Assembly (NCBI GenBank): GCA_943370385.1
Contig: CALRQT020000001.1
Coordinates: forward strand, 240,219 to 304,218
DNA length: 64,000 bases
Direction: 5' to 3'
From: BAIKAL-G1 sp943370385
GTDB lineage: Bacteria; Cyanobacteriota; Cyanobacteriia; PCC-6307; Cyanobiaceae
The stretch's first letter is position 1; each line of letters opens with the position of its first letter. A model generated the notes under the pieces. That model ran no database searches. It was not told where the DNA came from and saw only the letters and a program-made list of their open reading frames with translations. Below are positions 8,062 through 16,463 of the stretch, one piece after another. The position numbers and the translations under genes were made by a program.

Positions 8062-9255
8062 GTGACGATCACCAGCAGTCCGGTCATTGCTGCCCTGGTC
8101 ACCTTTGCCAGCTCGGCCCTGGTCACCACTGGGGTGGTGCCGATGGTGCGTCGGGCCGGTCTGCGCTGGGGCCTGATTGATCGGCCCGATTCTCGCAAGC
8201 AGCACACCACGCCGATGGTGCGCCTAGGCGGCATCGGCATCGTGGCTGGCTTTGCCTTCACCCTGGCCCTGGTGTGGGGCCTGGGCTGGTTTGGCAGCCT
8301 TGAAGCGGCCAAGGATCGCCTGATCTGGACCACCCTCGAGGGTGCCCTCTGCTTTTTCCTGATTGGCCTAGCCGACGACCTCTGGGCCCTGCCGCCCCTG
8401 CCCCGGCTGGCGGCCCAAGTGGCGGTGGCGATGGCGGCCTGGAGCCAGGGGGTTCGGATCGGCGCCATTGATCTGCCGCTCGAATTTCTGCAGATCAGTC
8501 CGGATGCACCGCTGGTGTTGCCCGAGCCGTTGAGTCTGCTGGCCACCGTGATTTGGCTGGTGGGCATCACCAACGCCATCAACTGGCTGGATGGTCTCGA
8601 TGGCTTGGCGGCCGGGGTGGCGGGCATCGCCGCCGTTGGGCTGGTGTCGGTGAGCTTCAGCCTGCACCAGCCGGCCGCCGGCATCCTGGCGGCGGCCCTG
8701 GCCGGCTCCTGCTTCGGTTTCCTGCGCCACAACTTCAACCCGGCCCTGATCTTCATGGGTGACGGGGGCTCCTATTTCCTCGGCTTTGCCCTGGCGGCGA
8801 TCAGCATCGTGGGGCCGGCCAAGGGCCTCACCACGGTGAGTTTGGTCTTGCCTCTGCTGATCCTTTCGTTGCCCCTGGCCGACATGTCGGCCGTGATCAT
8901 GGGGCGCCTCAGCGCCGGCCGCTCCCCCTTCCATCCCGATCGTCGCCACCTGCACCACCGCCTGCTGCGGGCGGGCTTTAGCCATCGCCGCACGGTGGTT
9001 TTGATCTATGCCTTCACCCAGTGGCTCGCCTCTTTGGCCCTGGTGGTGGCCAATGCCGAAATGCGGTTCCTCTGGCTGGGGCTTGCCACCTCGGTGCTGA
9101 TTGCGGTGGTGGTGGCCTGTCACCGCAGCTTGGAGCGGGACCGGGCCAGCGAGCTCCAGGCTGGGGTTCCAGCAGCCCAGGTTGAAGCCCCCTCTGGCTC
9201 GGCTCTGGAGACGAGCGAGGCCGGTGCCACCCGCGGGGATGGCCCCCTTGGCTGA
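8062..9255 (+). CDS. Polyprenyl-phosphate sugar-1-phosphate transferase, WecA/TagO/MraY family
   Basis: The 397-residue integral membrane protein belongs to glycosyltransferase family 4, which loads a sugar-1-phosphate from a UDP-sugar onto undecaprenyl phosphate to begin O-antigen or polysaccharide synthesis. Visible motifs are LADDLWALPPLPRL (catalytic Asp pair), NAINWLDGLDGLAAG, MGDGGSYFLG and the C-terminal DRRHLHHRLL histidine motif. The start is GTG. About 50 C-terminal residues form a variable, Ala/Glu-rich tail that overlaps the beginning of cinA by 17 bases. A WecA-like role is likelier than MraY because of the HLHH motif and the distance from mur genes. Confidence 0.88.
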   Translation: MTITSSPVIAALVTFASSALVTTGVVPMVRRAGLRWGLIDRPDSRKQHTTPMVRLGGIGIVAGFAFTLALVWGLGWFGSLEAAKDRLIWTTLEGALCFFLIGLADDLWALPPLPRLAAQVAVAMAAWSQGVRIGAIDLPLEFLQISPDAPLVLPEPLSLLATVIWLVGITNAINWLDGLDGLAAGVAGIAAVGLVSVSFSLHQPAAGILAAALAGSCFGFLRHNFNPALIFMGDGGSYFLGFALAAISIVGPAKGLTTVSLVLPLLILSLPLADMSAVIMGRLSAGRSPFHPDRRHLHHRLLRAGFSHRRTVVLIYAFTQWLASLALVVANAEMRFLWLGLATSVLIAVVVACHRSLERDRASELQAGVPAAQVEAPSGSALETSEAGATRGDGPLG

Positions 9256-10633
9256 TCCCTTGTCCGAGGCTTGGCCCGAACCGCCTGTCTCCGTTCCAGC
9301 CGCAGGGGCCGAGATCCTCTGCATCGGCACCGAGTTGCTGCTGGGCACGATCACCAACGGCAATGCCCGCTGGCTGGCCGAAGAACTGGCGGCCCTGGGG
9401 GTGCCCCATTTCCGTCAGGGCGTGGTGGGCGACAACCGCGAGCGCCTGATCGGCCAGCTGCGCGAGGCGGCGGGCCGCTGCCAGCTGTTGATCACCACCG
9501 GCGGCCTCGGTCCCACCCCCGATGACCTGACCACCGAGGCAATCGCCGCGGCCTTTGGCGCCCCCCTGGTGGAGCAGGCCGAGGTCTGGGCCGATATCCA
9601 GGCCAAAATGGCCGCCCGCGGGCGGGTGGCTTCAGCAAGTAACCGCAAACAGGCCCTGCTGCCCCAAGGGGCTGAGCTGTTGCCCAATCCCACCGGCACG
9701 GCTCCCGGCATGATCTGGAGCCCCACGCCGTCCGAGCCGGGGTTCCCAATCTGCCCAGGCTTCACCGTGATCACCTTCCCGGGGGTGCCCAGCGAGCTGC
9801 GGGCCATGTGGGCAGCCACGGCCGTGCCCTGGTTGCGCCAAGCGGGCCTGGCCCAGGGCGTGTTTGCCAGCCGGATGTTGCGCTTATGGGGGGTGGCCGA
9901 ATCCAGCCTGGCCGAATCGGTGGCCGATCTGCTGGCCCTGGAGAACCCCACCGTGGCCCCCTACGCCGGTGCTGGTGAGGTGAAACTTCGCATCACCGCC
10001 CGGGCCGCCACACCAGCCGCTGCCCAGGCCCTGCTGGTGCCGGTGGAGGCGGAGCTGCGCCAGCGCACCGGTTCCCTTTGCTACGGCGCCGATGCTGATT
10101 CACTCGCCTCGGTGCTGATCGATCGCCTGCGCCAACGGGGCGAAACCCTGGCGGTGGCGGAGTCCTGCACCGGCGGTGGCCTCGGTGCGGCCCTGGCGGC
10201 CGTGCCGGGGGCATCCGATGTGTTTCTTGGCGGCGTGATTGCCTACGCCAACGCGGTGAAACAGCAACTGCTTGGGGTGCCGGCAGACCTGCTGGACAGC
10301 CATGGGGCCGTGAGTGAGCCGGTGGCCCGGGCCATGGCCGCAGGGGTTCAGCGCTGCACCGGCGCCACCTGGACAATCGCCGTGACCGGGATTGCGGGTC
10401 CGGCTGGGGGCAGTGCCGAAAAGCCGGTGGGCACGGTTTACATGGCCGTGGCCGGGCCTGCAGCCCTTGCCACCGCTGGCGAATGCCAGTCCGGACTGTG
10501 GCAAGCCGGCGCCACGCGGGGGCGGGCCTGGACCCAGGCGGTGGGCGCCGGCGAAGCCCTCAATCGCCTGCGCCTGCGGCTCGACGCCCTGGCGGCGGAT
10601 TCCTCGGCAGACAGGCAGCAGGCTCAGTTTTAG
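9239..10633 (+). CDS. cinA: CinA-like protein with nicotinamide-nucleotide amidase domain
   Basis: The 464-residue protein joins a COG1058/MoCF-like domain (IGTELLLGTITNGNARWLAE, then TTGGLGPTPDDLTTEA) to a C-terminal PncC-type amidase domain (VAESCTGGGLGAAL, GVIAYANAVKQQLLGV, TGIAGPAGGSAEKPVGTVY). Such proteins recycle NMN and hydrolyse ADP-ribose; some are also tied to competence. It is longer than the usual 415-430 residues, with a proline-rich insert (TPSEPGFPICPG) near residue 165 and a longer N-terminus. The start overlaps the preceding gene by 17 bases, suggesting translational coupling; leuC follows after 26 bases. Confidence 0.92.
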   Translation: MAPLADPLSEAWPEPPVSVPAAGAEILCIGTELLLGTITNGNARWLAEELAALGVPHFRQGVVGDNRERLIGQLREAAGRCQLLITTGGLGPTPDDLTTEAIAAAFGAPLVEQAEVWADIQAKMAARGRVASASNRKQALLPQGAELLPNPTGTAPGMIWSPTPSEPGFPICPGFTVITFPGVPSELRAMWAATAVPWLRQAGLAQGVFASRMLRLWGVAESSLAESVADLLALENPTVAPYAGAGEVKLRITARAATPAAAQALLVPVEAELRQRTGSLCYGADADSLASVLIDRLRQRGETLAVAESCTGGGLGAALAAVPGASDVFLGGVIAYANAVKQQLLGVPADLLDSHGAVSEPVARAMAAGVQRCTGATWTIAVTGIAGPAGGSAEKPVGTVYMAVAGPAALATAGECQSGLWQAGATRGRAWTQAVGAGEALNRLRLRLDALAADSSADRQQAQF

Positions 10634-10659
10634 GCTGTTTTCCAGATTGGGGAACGTTC

Positions 10660-12069
10660 TTGAGCGCCGGCACCCTTTACGACAAGGTCTGGGATCTGCA
10701 CCGGGTCGCCGAGCTTCCGGGTGGCTCCACCCAGCTGTTCATCGGCCTGCATCTCATCCATGAGGTGACCACCCCCCAGGCCTTTGCTGGCCTGCGCGAC
10801 CTGGGCCTCACCGTGCTCCATCCCGAGCGCACCGTGGCCACGGTGGACCACATCGTGCCCACCACCTCCCAGGCGCGGCCTTTCGCCGACCCGCTGGCTG
10901 AAGCGATGCTTGAGACCCTCGAGCGCAATTGCGCCGACTACGGCATCACCCTGCATGGCCTGGGCAGTGGCCGCCAGGGGATCGTGCATGTGATCGCCCC
11001 CGAATTGGGCCTCACCCAGCCCGGCATGACCGTGGCCTGCGGCGATTCCCACACCTCCACCCATGGCGCCTTTGGCGCGATCGCCTTTGGCATCGGCACC
11101 AGCCAGGTGCGCGATGTGCTGGCCAGCCAAAGCCTGGCCATGACCAAGCTCAAGGTGCGCCGCATCTGGGTGCACGGCCAGTTGCAGCGCGGCGTCTACG
11201 CCAAGGACCTGGTGCTGCATGTGATCCGCAGCCTTGGGGTGAAGGCCGGCGTCGGCTACGCCTACGAATTTGCTGGCCCGGCCATCGACGCCCTCTCGAT
11301 GGAGGAGCGCATGACCCTCTGCAACATGGCGATCGAGGGCGGCGCCCGTTGCGGCTACGTCAACCCGGATGCCACCACCTTTGCCTACCTGGAGGGGCGC
11401 CCCTATGCGCCCGCAGGCGCGGCCTGGGAGCGGGCGGTGGCCTGGTGGCAGAGCCTGGCCAGCGGCCCGGAGGCGGTGTTTGACGACCAGGTGGACTTTG
11501 ATGCCACCGCGATTGCGCCCACGATCACCTGGGGGATTACGCCAGGCCAGGGCATCGGTGTGGATGAGGCCGTGCCCAGCCTCGAGCAAACCGAGCCCGA
11601 TGAACGGCCGATCGCCGAGGAGGCCTACCGCTACATGGACCTGGCCCCGGGCACGCCGATCGCCGGGCTGGCCGTGGATGTCTGCTTCATCGGCAGCTGC
11701 ACCAACGGCCGCCTCAGCGACCTCCAGGCCGCGGCGGCCGTGGCCAAAGGCCGCCAGGTGGCTGCCGGGATTACGGCCTTTGTGGTGCCGGGGTCGGAGC
11801 AGGTGGCCGCCGCCGCCGAGGCCGAGGGGCTGGATGTGGTGTTCCGGGAGGCTGGCTTCCAGTGGCGTGAACCGGGCTGCTCGATGTGCCTGGCGATGAA
11901 CCCGGACCGGCTCGAAGGCCGCCAGATCAGCGCCAGTTCCAGCAACCGCAACTTCAAGGGCCGCCAGGGCTCCGCCACCGGCCGCACCCTGTTGATGAGT
12001 CCAGCCATGGTGGCGGCTGCCGCCGTGTCTGGCCATGTGGCCGATGTGCGCCTGCTGCTGGCCCCCTAA
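10660..12069 (+). CDS. leuC: 3-isopropylmalate dehydratase, large subunit
   Basis: LeuC, with LeuD, isomerises 2- to 3-isopropylmalate in leucine synthesis. The 469-residue aconitase-fold protein carries VDHIVPTTSQ, CGDSHTSTHGAFGAIAFGIG and the three cluster cysteines (one in FIGSCTNGR, two in GCSMCLAMNP). I chose a TTG start at 10660, which gives MSAGTLYDKVWDLHRV as in Synechococcus homologues; the open frame upstream is a shadow of the cinA end. leuD follows 47 bases downstream, forming a leuCD unit. Confidence 0.96.
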   Translation: MSAGTLYDKVWDLHRVAELPGGSTQLFIGLHLIHEVTTPQAFAGLRDLGLTVLHPERTVATVDHIVPTTSQARPFADPLAEAMLETLERNCADYGITLHGLGSGRQGIVHVIAPELGLTQPGMTVACGDSHTSTHGAFGAIAFGIGTSQVRDVLASQSLAMTKLKVRRIWVHGQLQRGVYAKDLVLHVIRSLGVKAGVGYAYEFAGPAIDALSMEERMTLCNMAIEGGARCGYVNPDATTFAYLEGRPYAPAGAAWERAVAWWQSLASGPEAVFDDQVDFDATAIAPTITWGITPGQGIGVDEAVPSLEQTEPDERPIAEEAYRYMDLAPGTPIAGLAVDVCFIGSCTNGRLSDLQAAAAVAKGRQVAAGITAFVVPGSEQVAAAAEAEGLDVVFREAGFQWREPGCSMCLAMNPDRLEGRQISASSSNRNFKGRQGSATGRTLLMSPAMVAAAAVSGHVADVRLLLAP

Positions 12070-12116
12070 GCGGCTCCCCGCCCACCCTCCCAGCCCGTCC
12101 GATCCCCGATCCCGCC

Positions 12117-12752
12117 ATGACCAGCGCTGCCCTTGCGTCCGCCCTGCCCGCTGGGCCAATCACCCAGGTCACGGGCCGCGCCCTGGTGTTGCGCGGCGAT
12201 GACATCGACACCGATCGGATCATCCCGGCCCGCTTCCTCAAGTGCGTCACCTTTGATGGCCTCGGCCAACAGGTGTTTGCCGACGACCGGATCGAGCTCC
12301 AGGGCGCCCATCCCTTCGATAGGCCCGACCACCAGGGGGCGCGCCTGCTGCTGGTGAACCGCAATTTCGGCTGCGGCTCCAGCCGCGAACACGCTCCCCA
12401 GGCCCTGATGCGCTGGGGGATTCGCGCCGTCGTTGGCGAGAGTTTCGCCGAAATCTTCTATGGCAACTGCCTGGCCCTGGGCATCCCCTGCCTCACCGCC
12501 CCCCACGAGCTGATGCTGGCGATTCAGGCGGCGGCCGCGGCCGACCCTGCTGCCGAGTTTGAGCTGGAGGTGGCATCGGCCCGCCTGCGCTCCAGCCAGC
12601 CAGAGACCAGCTGGGAGCTAGAGCTGCCCGCCGGGCCGCGCCAGATGCTCAGCACCGGCCAATGGGATGGCACCGGCCAGCTGGTGGCCAATGGCTCGGC
12701 CCTGGCTGCCACGGCCGCCCGCCTGCCCTACATGACCCAGTTCGTGGCCTGA
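12117..12752 (+). CDS. leuD: 3-isopropylmalate dehydratase, small subunit
   Basis: This 211-residue swivelling-domain subunit completes the LeuCD isomerase. Key stretches are GDDIDTDRIIPARFL, NRNFGCGSSREHAPQALMRW and GESFAEIFYGNCLALGIPCL. The length is normal for the bacterial subunit. It is convergent with the large DUF3769 gene, which ends 68 bases away. Confidence 0.96.
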   Translation: MTSAALASALPAGPITQVTGRALVLRGDDIDTDRIIPARFLKCVTFDGLGQQVFADDRIELQGAHPFDRPDHQGARLLLVNRNFGCGSSREHAPQALMRWGIRAVVGESFAEIFYGNCLALGIPCLTAPHELMLAIQAAAAADPAAEFELEVASARLRSSQPETSWELELPAGPRQMLSTGQWDGTGQLVANGSALAATAARLPYMTQFVA

Positions 12753-12820
12753 ACGGCTTTGGGCTGGATGGGGGGAAGTGCTCCGATCCCAAGTCAGCCC
12801 TTGAAAGCGATGCTCTGGCC

Positions 12821-15800
12821 TCAGAAGGGTCTGTCGCGCGCACTCTGGGCCGTGCTGGGTTGGTAGGGCACGAAGGGCACACCGGTGCCGTCAAAGTTGA
12901 AATCGTGCAGCTTCACACGAATGCCACCGATCTTTTCGTAGGGGCTGTAATAGACGCCCAGCTCGTAGGAGCGCCGCTGCCAACGCAACTCCACGAAGGA
13001 GCCGGTGACATTGCCGTAGTAGGGGGAGTTGGGATCGATGTTCAGGCCAATGCCGCCGTTTAACACCAGCGGCCCTACTAGTTGTTGGGTAAGGCCCACC
13101 CCGATCGTGCCCAAGTCTACGAGCTGATCAAAACTCAAGGGGCTTTGGCCCGTGCGGCGGCTGCCGCCGCCGGTGATCGTGATCTGGGTGTAATCGAGAA
13201 AGGGCTTTGTGAAGTGTCCCAGGGTCAGGGTGGGGCCGCCGGAGATGCTGTAGGCGTTCTGCGTACTCCCGTTGCTGTAGCTAAAAAGGCTTACAGATAG
13301 GTTGGTATTCAGGCTCAGGCCCGGCACAATCGGCGCCGGCGAATAGGGATAGGTGCTGGCCAGGCTGGGGTCTAGCGGTTGGCCGGTCCAGAGCGGTAAG
13401 GAACTGTTGAAGGAGGCAAACAAGCTGCTGCGCGAAAAACTGGCAATCGTGGTGCTCTCAAACAGATTGCCCGAGAAGGTGCCGTAGCCGATGCGGGCGT
13501 AGTAGCTGTTGCTGATTGCGCCCAGGTTGGGTAGGGCCTTGGTCTGCTCCAACGAGATACCAATCGCCGAATAGATGTCCTGTTCGCCCAGGGAGCCGTT
13601 CCAGATGCGGTAGCGATAGGCGCCAAAGAAGCGCGAAGTGATCTCGCCTAGCAGGGGCAGGGTGATGGGGCGGTTCAGTTCGCCCCAGCTGCGGGCGCCG
13701 TTGGCGAAGTTGCTGGGATCGAGGGTGGAGGCATTGAGGGTGATATCGCTGTTGAAACCAATCAGGGGGCCCCTTAGCCGGGCCACCACGCCGAACAAAT
13801 CGCCAATCTGGGTGGGCTGGCTGCTGGGGGCATTGCCCGCCGGCTGGCCCGGCAGCACATAGCTGGTGGTGCTGCCATTGAGGGCCCGTTGCACCATGAA
13901 CTGGGGCTGCAGTTCGAGCAGGGCACTGGCCCCCAGTTTGATTGGCTTGAGTTTGTTGCCGATGTAGAAGCCATCGCGGTCGGTGCCATCGGTGGCGAGC
14001 ACCCAGCGGTTGTCCACATCCTTTTTCTTCTTAATGACCAGGTTGTTCTGGAGGGGTATGGGCAGGCGATCCTCCAGGATCAGCCGGTTGCGCTTCGACT
14101 GGATCACCGTGTCGCCATTGGCGCGCAGACGCGCCTCGACCCCTTCGGCATCCACCCAGGACTGGGCTGGCGTGTACGGATCGTTACTGAAGGCGACCCG
14201 ATCGCCGCGCCAGCCTTCCGGGCTAAGGGTCAAGGTGGCGGCCTGGAAGCGCCAGCGGCTCACCGTGCCGGCCACGAGCTGGCTGTTGGCCGTGGTGCGG
14301 ATCGATTGGATCTGGGCTGGCCTGGCCCCGCCGTAGGTGTTGACCTCGGTGGGGGTGGAGAAACTGCCCGTGACTCCGGCCCGTTGCTGGGCCGAGAGGC
14401 TGCCGCGGTAATTCAGGGCCGTGATGCGTTGATCGACGCTGGCCTCGATGGCCTGCTGGCGCAGGGCTTCGGCCTGGGCCGGAGCCACCGACGGGGCCGT
14501 CGGGCCGCTGGCTTGGGCCTTAGGGGCGGGGGCCAGGCCCTGGCCGGGTGGCCCCATGGCCACATCATTGAGGATCTCGCCGAGGGGCTTGGGCCGGACC
14601 CGGTTGCCCCGGCCTGGATCGTCGCAGCCCAGGGGTGGCGCCATCGCCAGCTTTTGGCGGGGAGCGGGGGACGAGCCGAAGCGATAACGCAGACCCACCA
14701 GATAGGCGTTGCTGCCCTCCGACACGCCGCTGTAGGTGCCGTAGGCGCCAGAGCGGTGGTGCACCCGGCCCACCAAAGACCATTGGGGCGCCACCAGCGC
14801 CTCGATTTCAAAACCCAGATAGTTCAGGAACTGGCTGTAGTTCTGGCGGAAGGTTTTTTCATAGTTGCTTGGCTCGCTCAGCCAGCTCACTCCTTGCACA
14901 AAGCCCAGGCTCAGCCAGGGTTGGACCCAGAGGCGCATGCCCAGGCCGGTGGTGATTTCGCCGAAGCCCTGCGCAGGGGAATTGGCGTATTTGACGCTCT
15001 GGTTGAACTCACCTCCCGCCTGCACCGAGGCGCGATGGCCCAACAGGTTGCTGTCCCATTCCAGGGCCACGGGGCCGGCATCGATCAGGCGCTTGTTGAA
15101 GCCCAATCCCAGTTCGTATTCGGGCCGGAGCCGTCCTTTGAATTGGAACGTTTCGCCAAAGTTGGAATCGATGCTCTGGCCGCCCCAGAGGGTCACGGCT
15201 AGGGGGTAGGGGTGCCAGTTGGGGATTGGCGGCAGCAGGGGCTGGCAGGCCATGGAGAGGGCCTGGGGCGCCAGGGCCACGGGCGGCATGCGCCAGTCGT
15301 TGATCGCCAGGGGGCGGATTGTGGCGGCCACACTGCCGTAGCTCTCCACCCCGGCCCCGGGGTTCTGCCCTGCTGGGGCCAAGGGTTGGCTTTGCAGGGC
15401 CTGCAGCACCTGGGCCCCGGGTAGGGGTTTGGTGCTGGTGGGTCGTGGCGCGGTGACGCTGGCCCCAGGGGCCGGGCTGCCATCGGCCACAGCAAAGCTG
15501 GCCTGGCGGCTCAGCAGCGGATCCGGGGTCTCCCAGTAGCTGAGGGGCAGTAGGGCGCCACTGGGTTGGCGGGCTAGGTCGAAGTCGGATTCGGCGGTTT
15601 CTAGGTCGAGTACGCCGTAGACATCCTCTAGCTCGCCTTCGGCCTGGATCAGGTTGAAGCGCAGGCGGCTGGCCTGTAGGTACTCATGGCCCCGCTGGAA
15701 GCGCACGCTGCCGCTGGCATAGACGCTGCGGCTTGTGGGGTCAAACTCGAGTCGGTCTGCCAGCAGGCGGCCGCCATTGAGCAGGGCCTTGACCTGGCCC

Positions 15801-16156
15801 GTGGCGACAAAGCGGTTGAGAAGCAGGTCGAAACCTTGCTGATCGGCCTGCAACTCCAGCTCCAGGGGTGGGGATTGCTCGGCTGTCGCCGCCGTAAGCG
15901 GTCGGGCAGGCGCAGCCAAGGGCTGGGCGGCCGGCTGGGCCTGACCTGCTGCTGGGGTTTGGGCCGGGGCCGCCTGGGACAGGACCTGGGCCTGGGGGGC
16001 ACGGGCGGGGGCTGGGGGAGCCTGGGTTCCTGCCGCGACCGGTTGAGGGGCTGCGGCGATGGGGGTCAGTGGTTCAGCGCCTGCTGGGGGCAGGGCCACC
16101 AGCAGAGCCGATCCCATCGCCGCAAATGTCCAACGAGACAGGGTGGGCGCGGGCAC
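12821..16156 (-). CDS. DUF3769 outer-membrane protein, cyanobacterial LptD-like
   Basis: The 1111-residue protein appears exported: a signal peptide (FAAMGSALLVALPPAGA) precedes an Ala/Pro/Gln-rich linker to about residue 90. An OstA/LptA-like N-terminal domain follows (LLADRLEFDPTSRSVYASGS, LQASRLRFNLIQAEGELEDV), then a very long region of alternating beta strands ending in a barrel-type sequence. DUF3769 proteins are regarded as the cyanobacterial counterparts of LptD, which inserts LPS into the outer membrane; that role here is inference from family. The start is GTG. The predicted barrel carries few cysteines, so LptD-style disulfides are not obvious. psbI lies 86 bases upstream on the same strand. 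Confidence 0.82.
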   Translation of the reverse strand: MPAPTLSRWTFAAMGSALLVALPPAGAEPLTPIAAAPQPVAAGTQAPPAPARAPQAQVLSQAAPAQTPAAGQAQPAAQPLAAPARPLTAATAEQSPPLELELQADQQGFDLLLNRFVATGQVKALLNGGRLLADRLEFDPTSRSVYASGSVRFQRGHEYLQASRLRFNLIQAEGELEDVYGVLDLETAESDFDLARQPSGALLPLSYWETPDPLLSRQASFAVADGSPAPGASVTAPRPTSTKPLPGAQVLQALQSQPLAPAGQNPGAGVESYGSVAATIRPLAINDWRMPPVALAPQALSMACQPLLPPIPNWHPYPLAVTLWGGQSIDSNFGETFQFKGRLRPEYELGLGFNKRLIDAGPVALEWDSNLLGHRASVQAGGEFNQSVKYANSPAQGFGEITTGLGMRLWVQPWLSLGFVQGVSWLSEPSNYEKTFRQNYSQFLNYLGFEIEALVAPQWSLVGRVHHRSGAYGTYSGVSEGSNAYLVGLRYRFGSSPAPRQKLAMAPPLGCDDPGRGNRVRPKPLGEILNDVAMGPPGQGLAPAPKAQASGPTAPSVAPAQAEALRQQAIEASVDQRITALNYRGSLSAQQRAGVTGSFSTPTEVNTYGGARPAQIQSIRTTANSQLVAGTVSRWRFQAATLTLSPEGWRGDRVAFSNDPYTPAQSWVDAEGVEARLRANGDTVIQSKRNRLILEDRLPIPLQNNLVIKKKKDVDNRWVLATDGTDRDGFYIGNKLKPIKLGASALLELQPQFMVQRALNGSTTSYVLPGQPAGNAPSSQPTQIGDLFGVVARLRGPLIGFNSDITLNASTLDPSNFANGARSWGELNRPITLPLLGEITSRFFGAYRYRIWNGSLGEQDIYSAIGISLEQTKALPNLGAISNSYYARIGYGTFSGNLFESTTIASFSRSSLFASFNSSLPLWTGQPLDPSLASTYPYSPAPIVPGLSLNTNLSVSLFSYSNGSTQNAYSISGGPTLTLGHFTKPFLDYTQITITGGGSRRTGQSPLSFDQLVDLGTIGVGLTQQLVGPLVLNGGIGLNIDPNSPYYGNVTGSFVELRWQRRSYELGVYYSPYEKIGGIRVKLHDFNFDGTGVPFVPYQPSTAQSARDRPF

Positions 16157-16242
16157 CGACGAAGCGGAAACGGCGCCGATCCTGCCATGGGGTCTGGATC
16201 AGCTCCAGCCGGCTAGGACCGGTTTGTGCTTCCGGTTGGGCT

Positions 16243-16362
16243 TCAGTCTTCGAGGTCCTTGCGGCTGGGGGTGCGGGTGGGATCGCTGGCGAGGAAGCCG
16301 AAAACGAAGATCCCGATGAAGAAGAAAACGACCGAGTAAACCGAAATCTTGAGGGCGAGCAT
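16243..16362 (-). CDS. psbI: Photosystem II reaction centre protein I
   Basis: This 39-residue gene encodes PsbI, a single-helix subunit next to D1 that supports PSII assembly and stability. The product begins MLALKISVYSVVFFFIGIFV, followed by GFLASDPTRTPSRKDLED, the family sequence at full length. The helix spans about residues 4-26. It is the only open frame that accounts for this interval and lies opposite the start of the GH38 gene. Confidence 0.96.
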   Translation of the reverse strand: MLALKISVYSVVFFFIGIFVFGFLASDPTRTPSRKDLED

Positions 16363-16463
16363 GGACCGTCCGGCGGGTGACAGGGAGTGACAGGCGCCAG
16401 GTGGGCCCTGGGACGACCCTGCGGCAGCGGCATCATCCTATGGGGCACAGATGGCGTTGATCG

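Noticed and set aside
10630..12159. A 509-codon open frame on the minus strand opposite leuC.
   Set aside because: It mirrors leuC codons in GC-rich DNA, has no family resemblance and is full of Gly/His/Gln low-complexity sequence.
13889..15202. A 437-codon plus-strand frame inside the DUF3769 gene.
   Set aside because: It is an antisense shadow with biased composition and no start signal.
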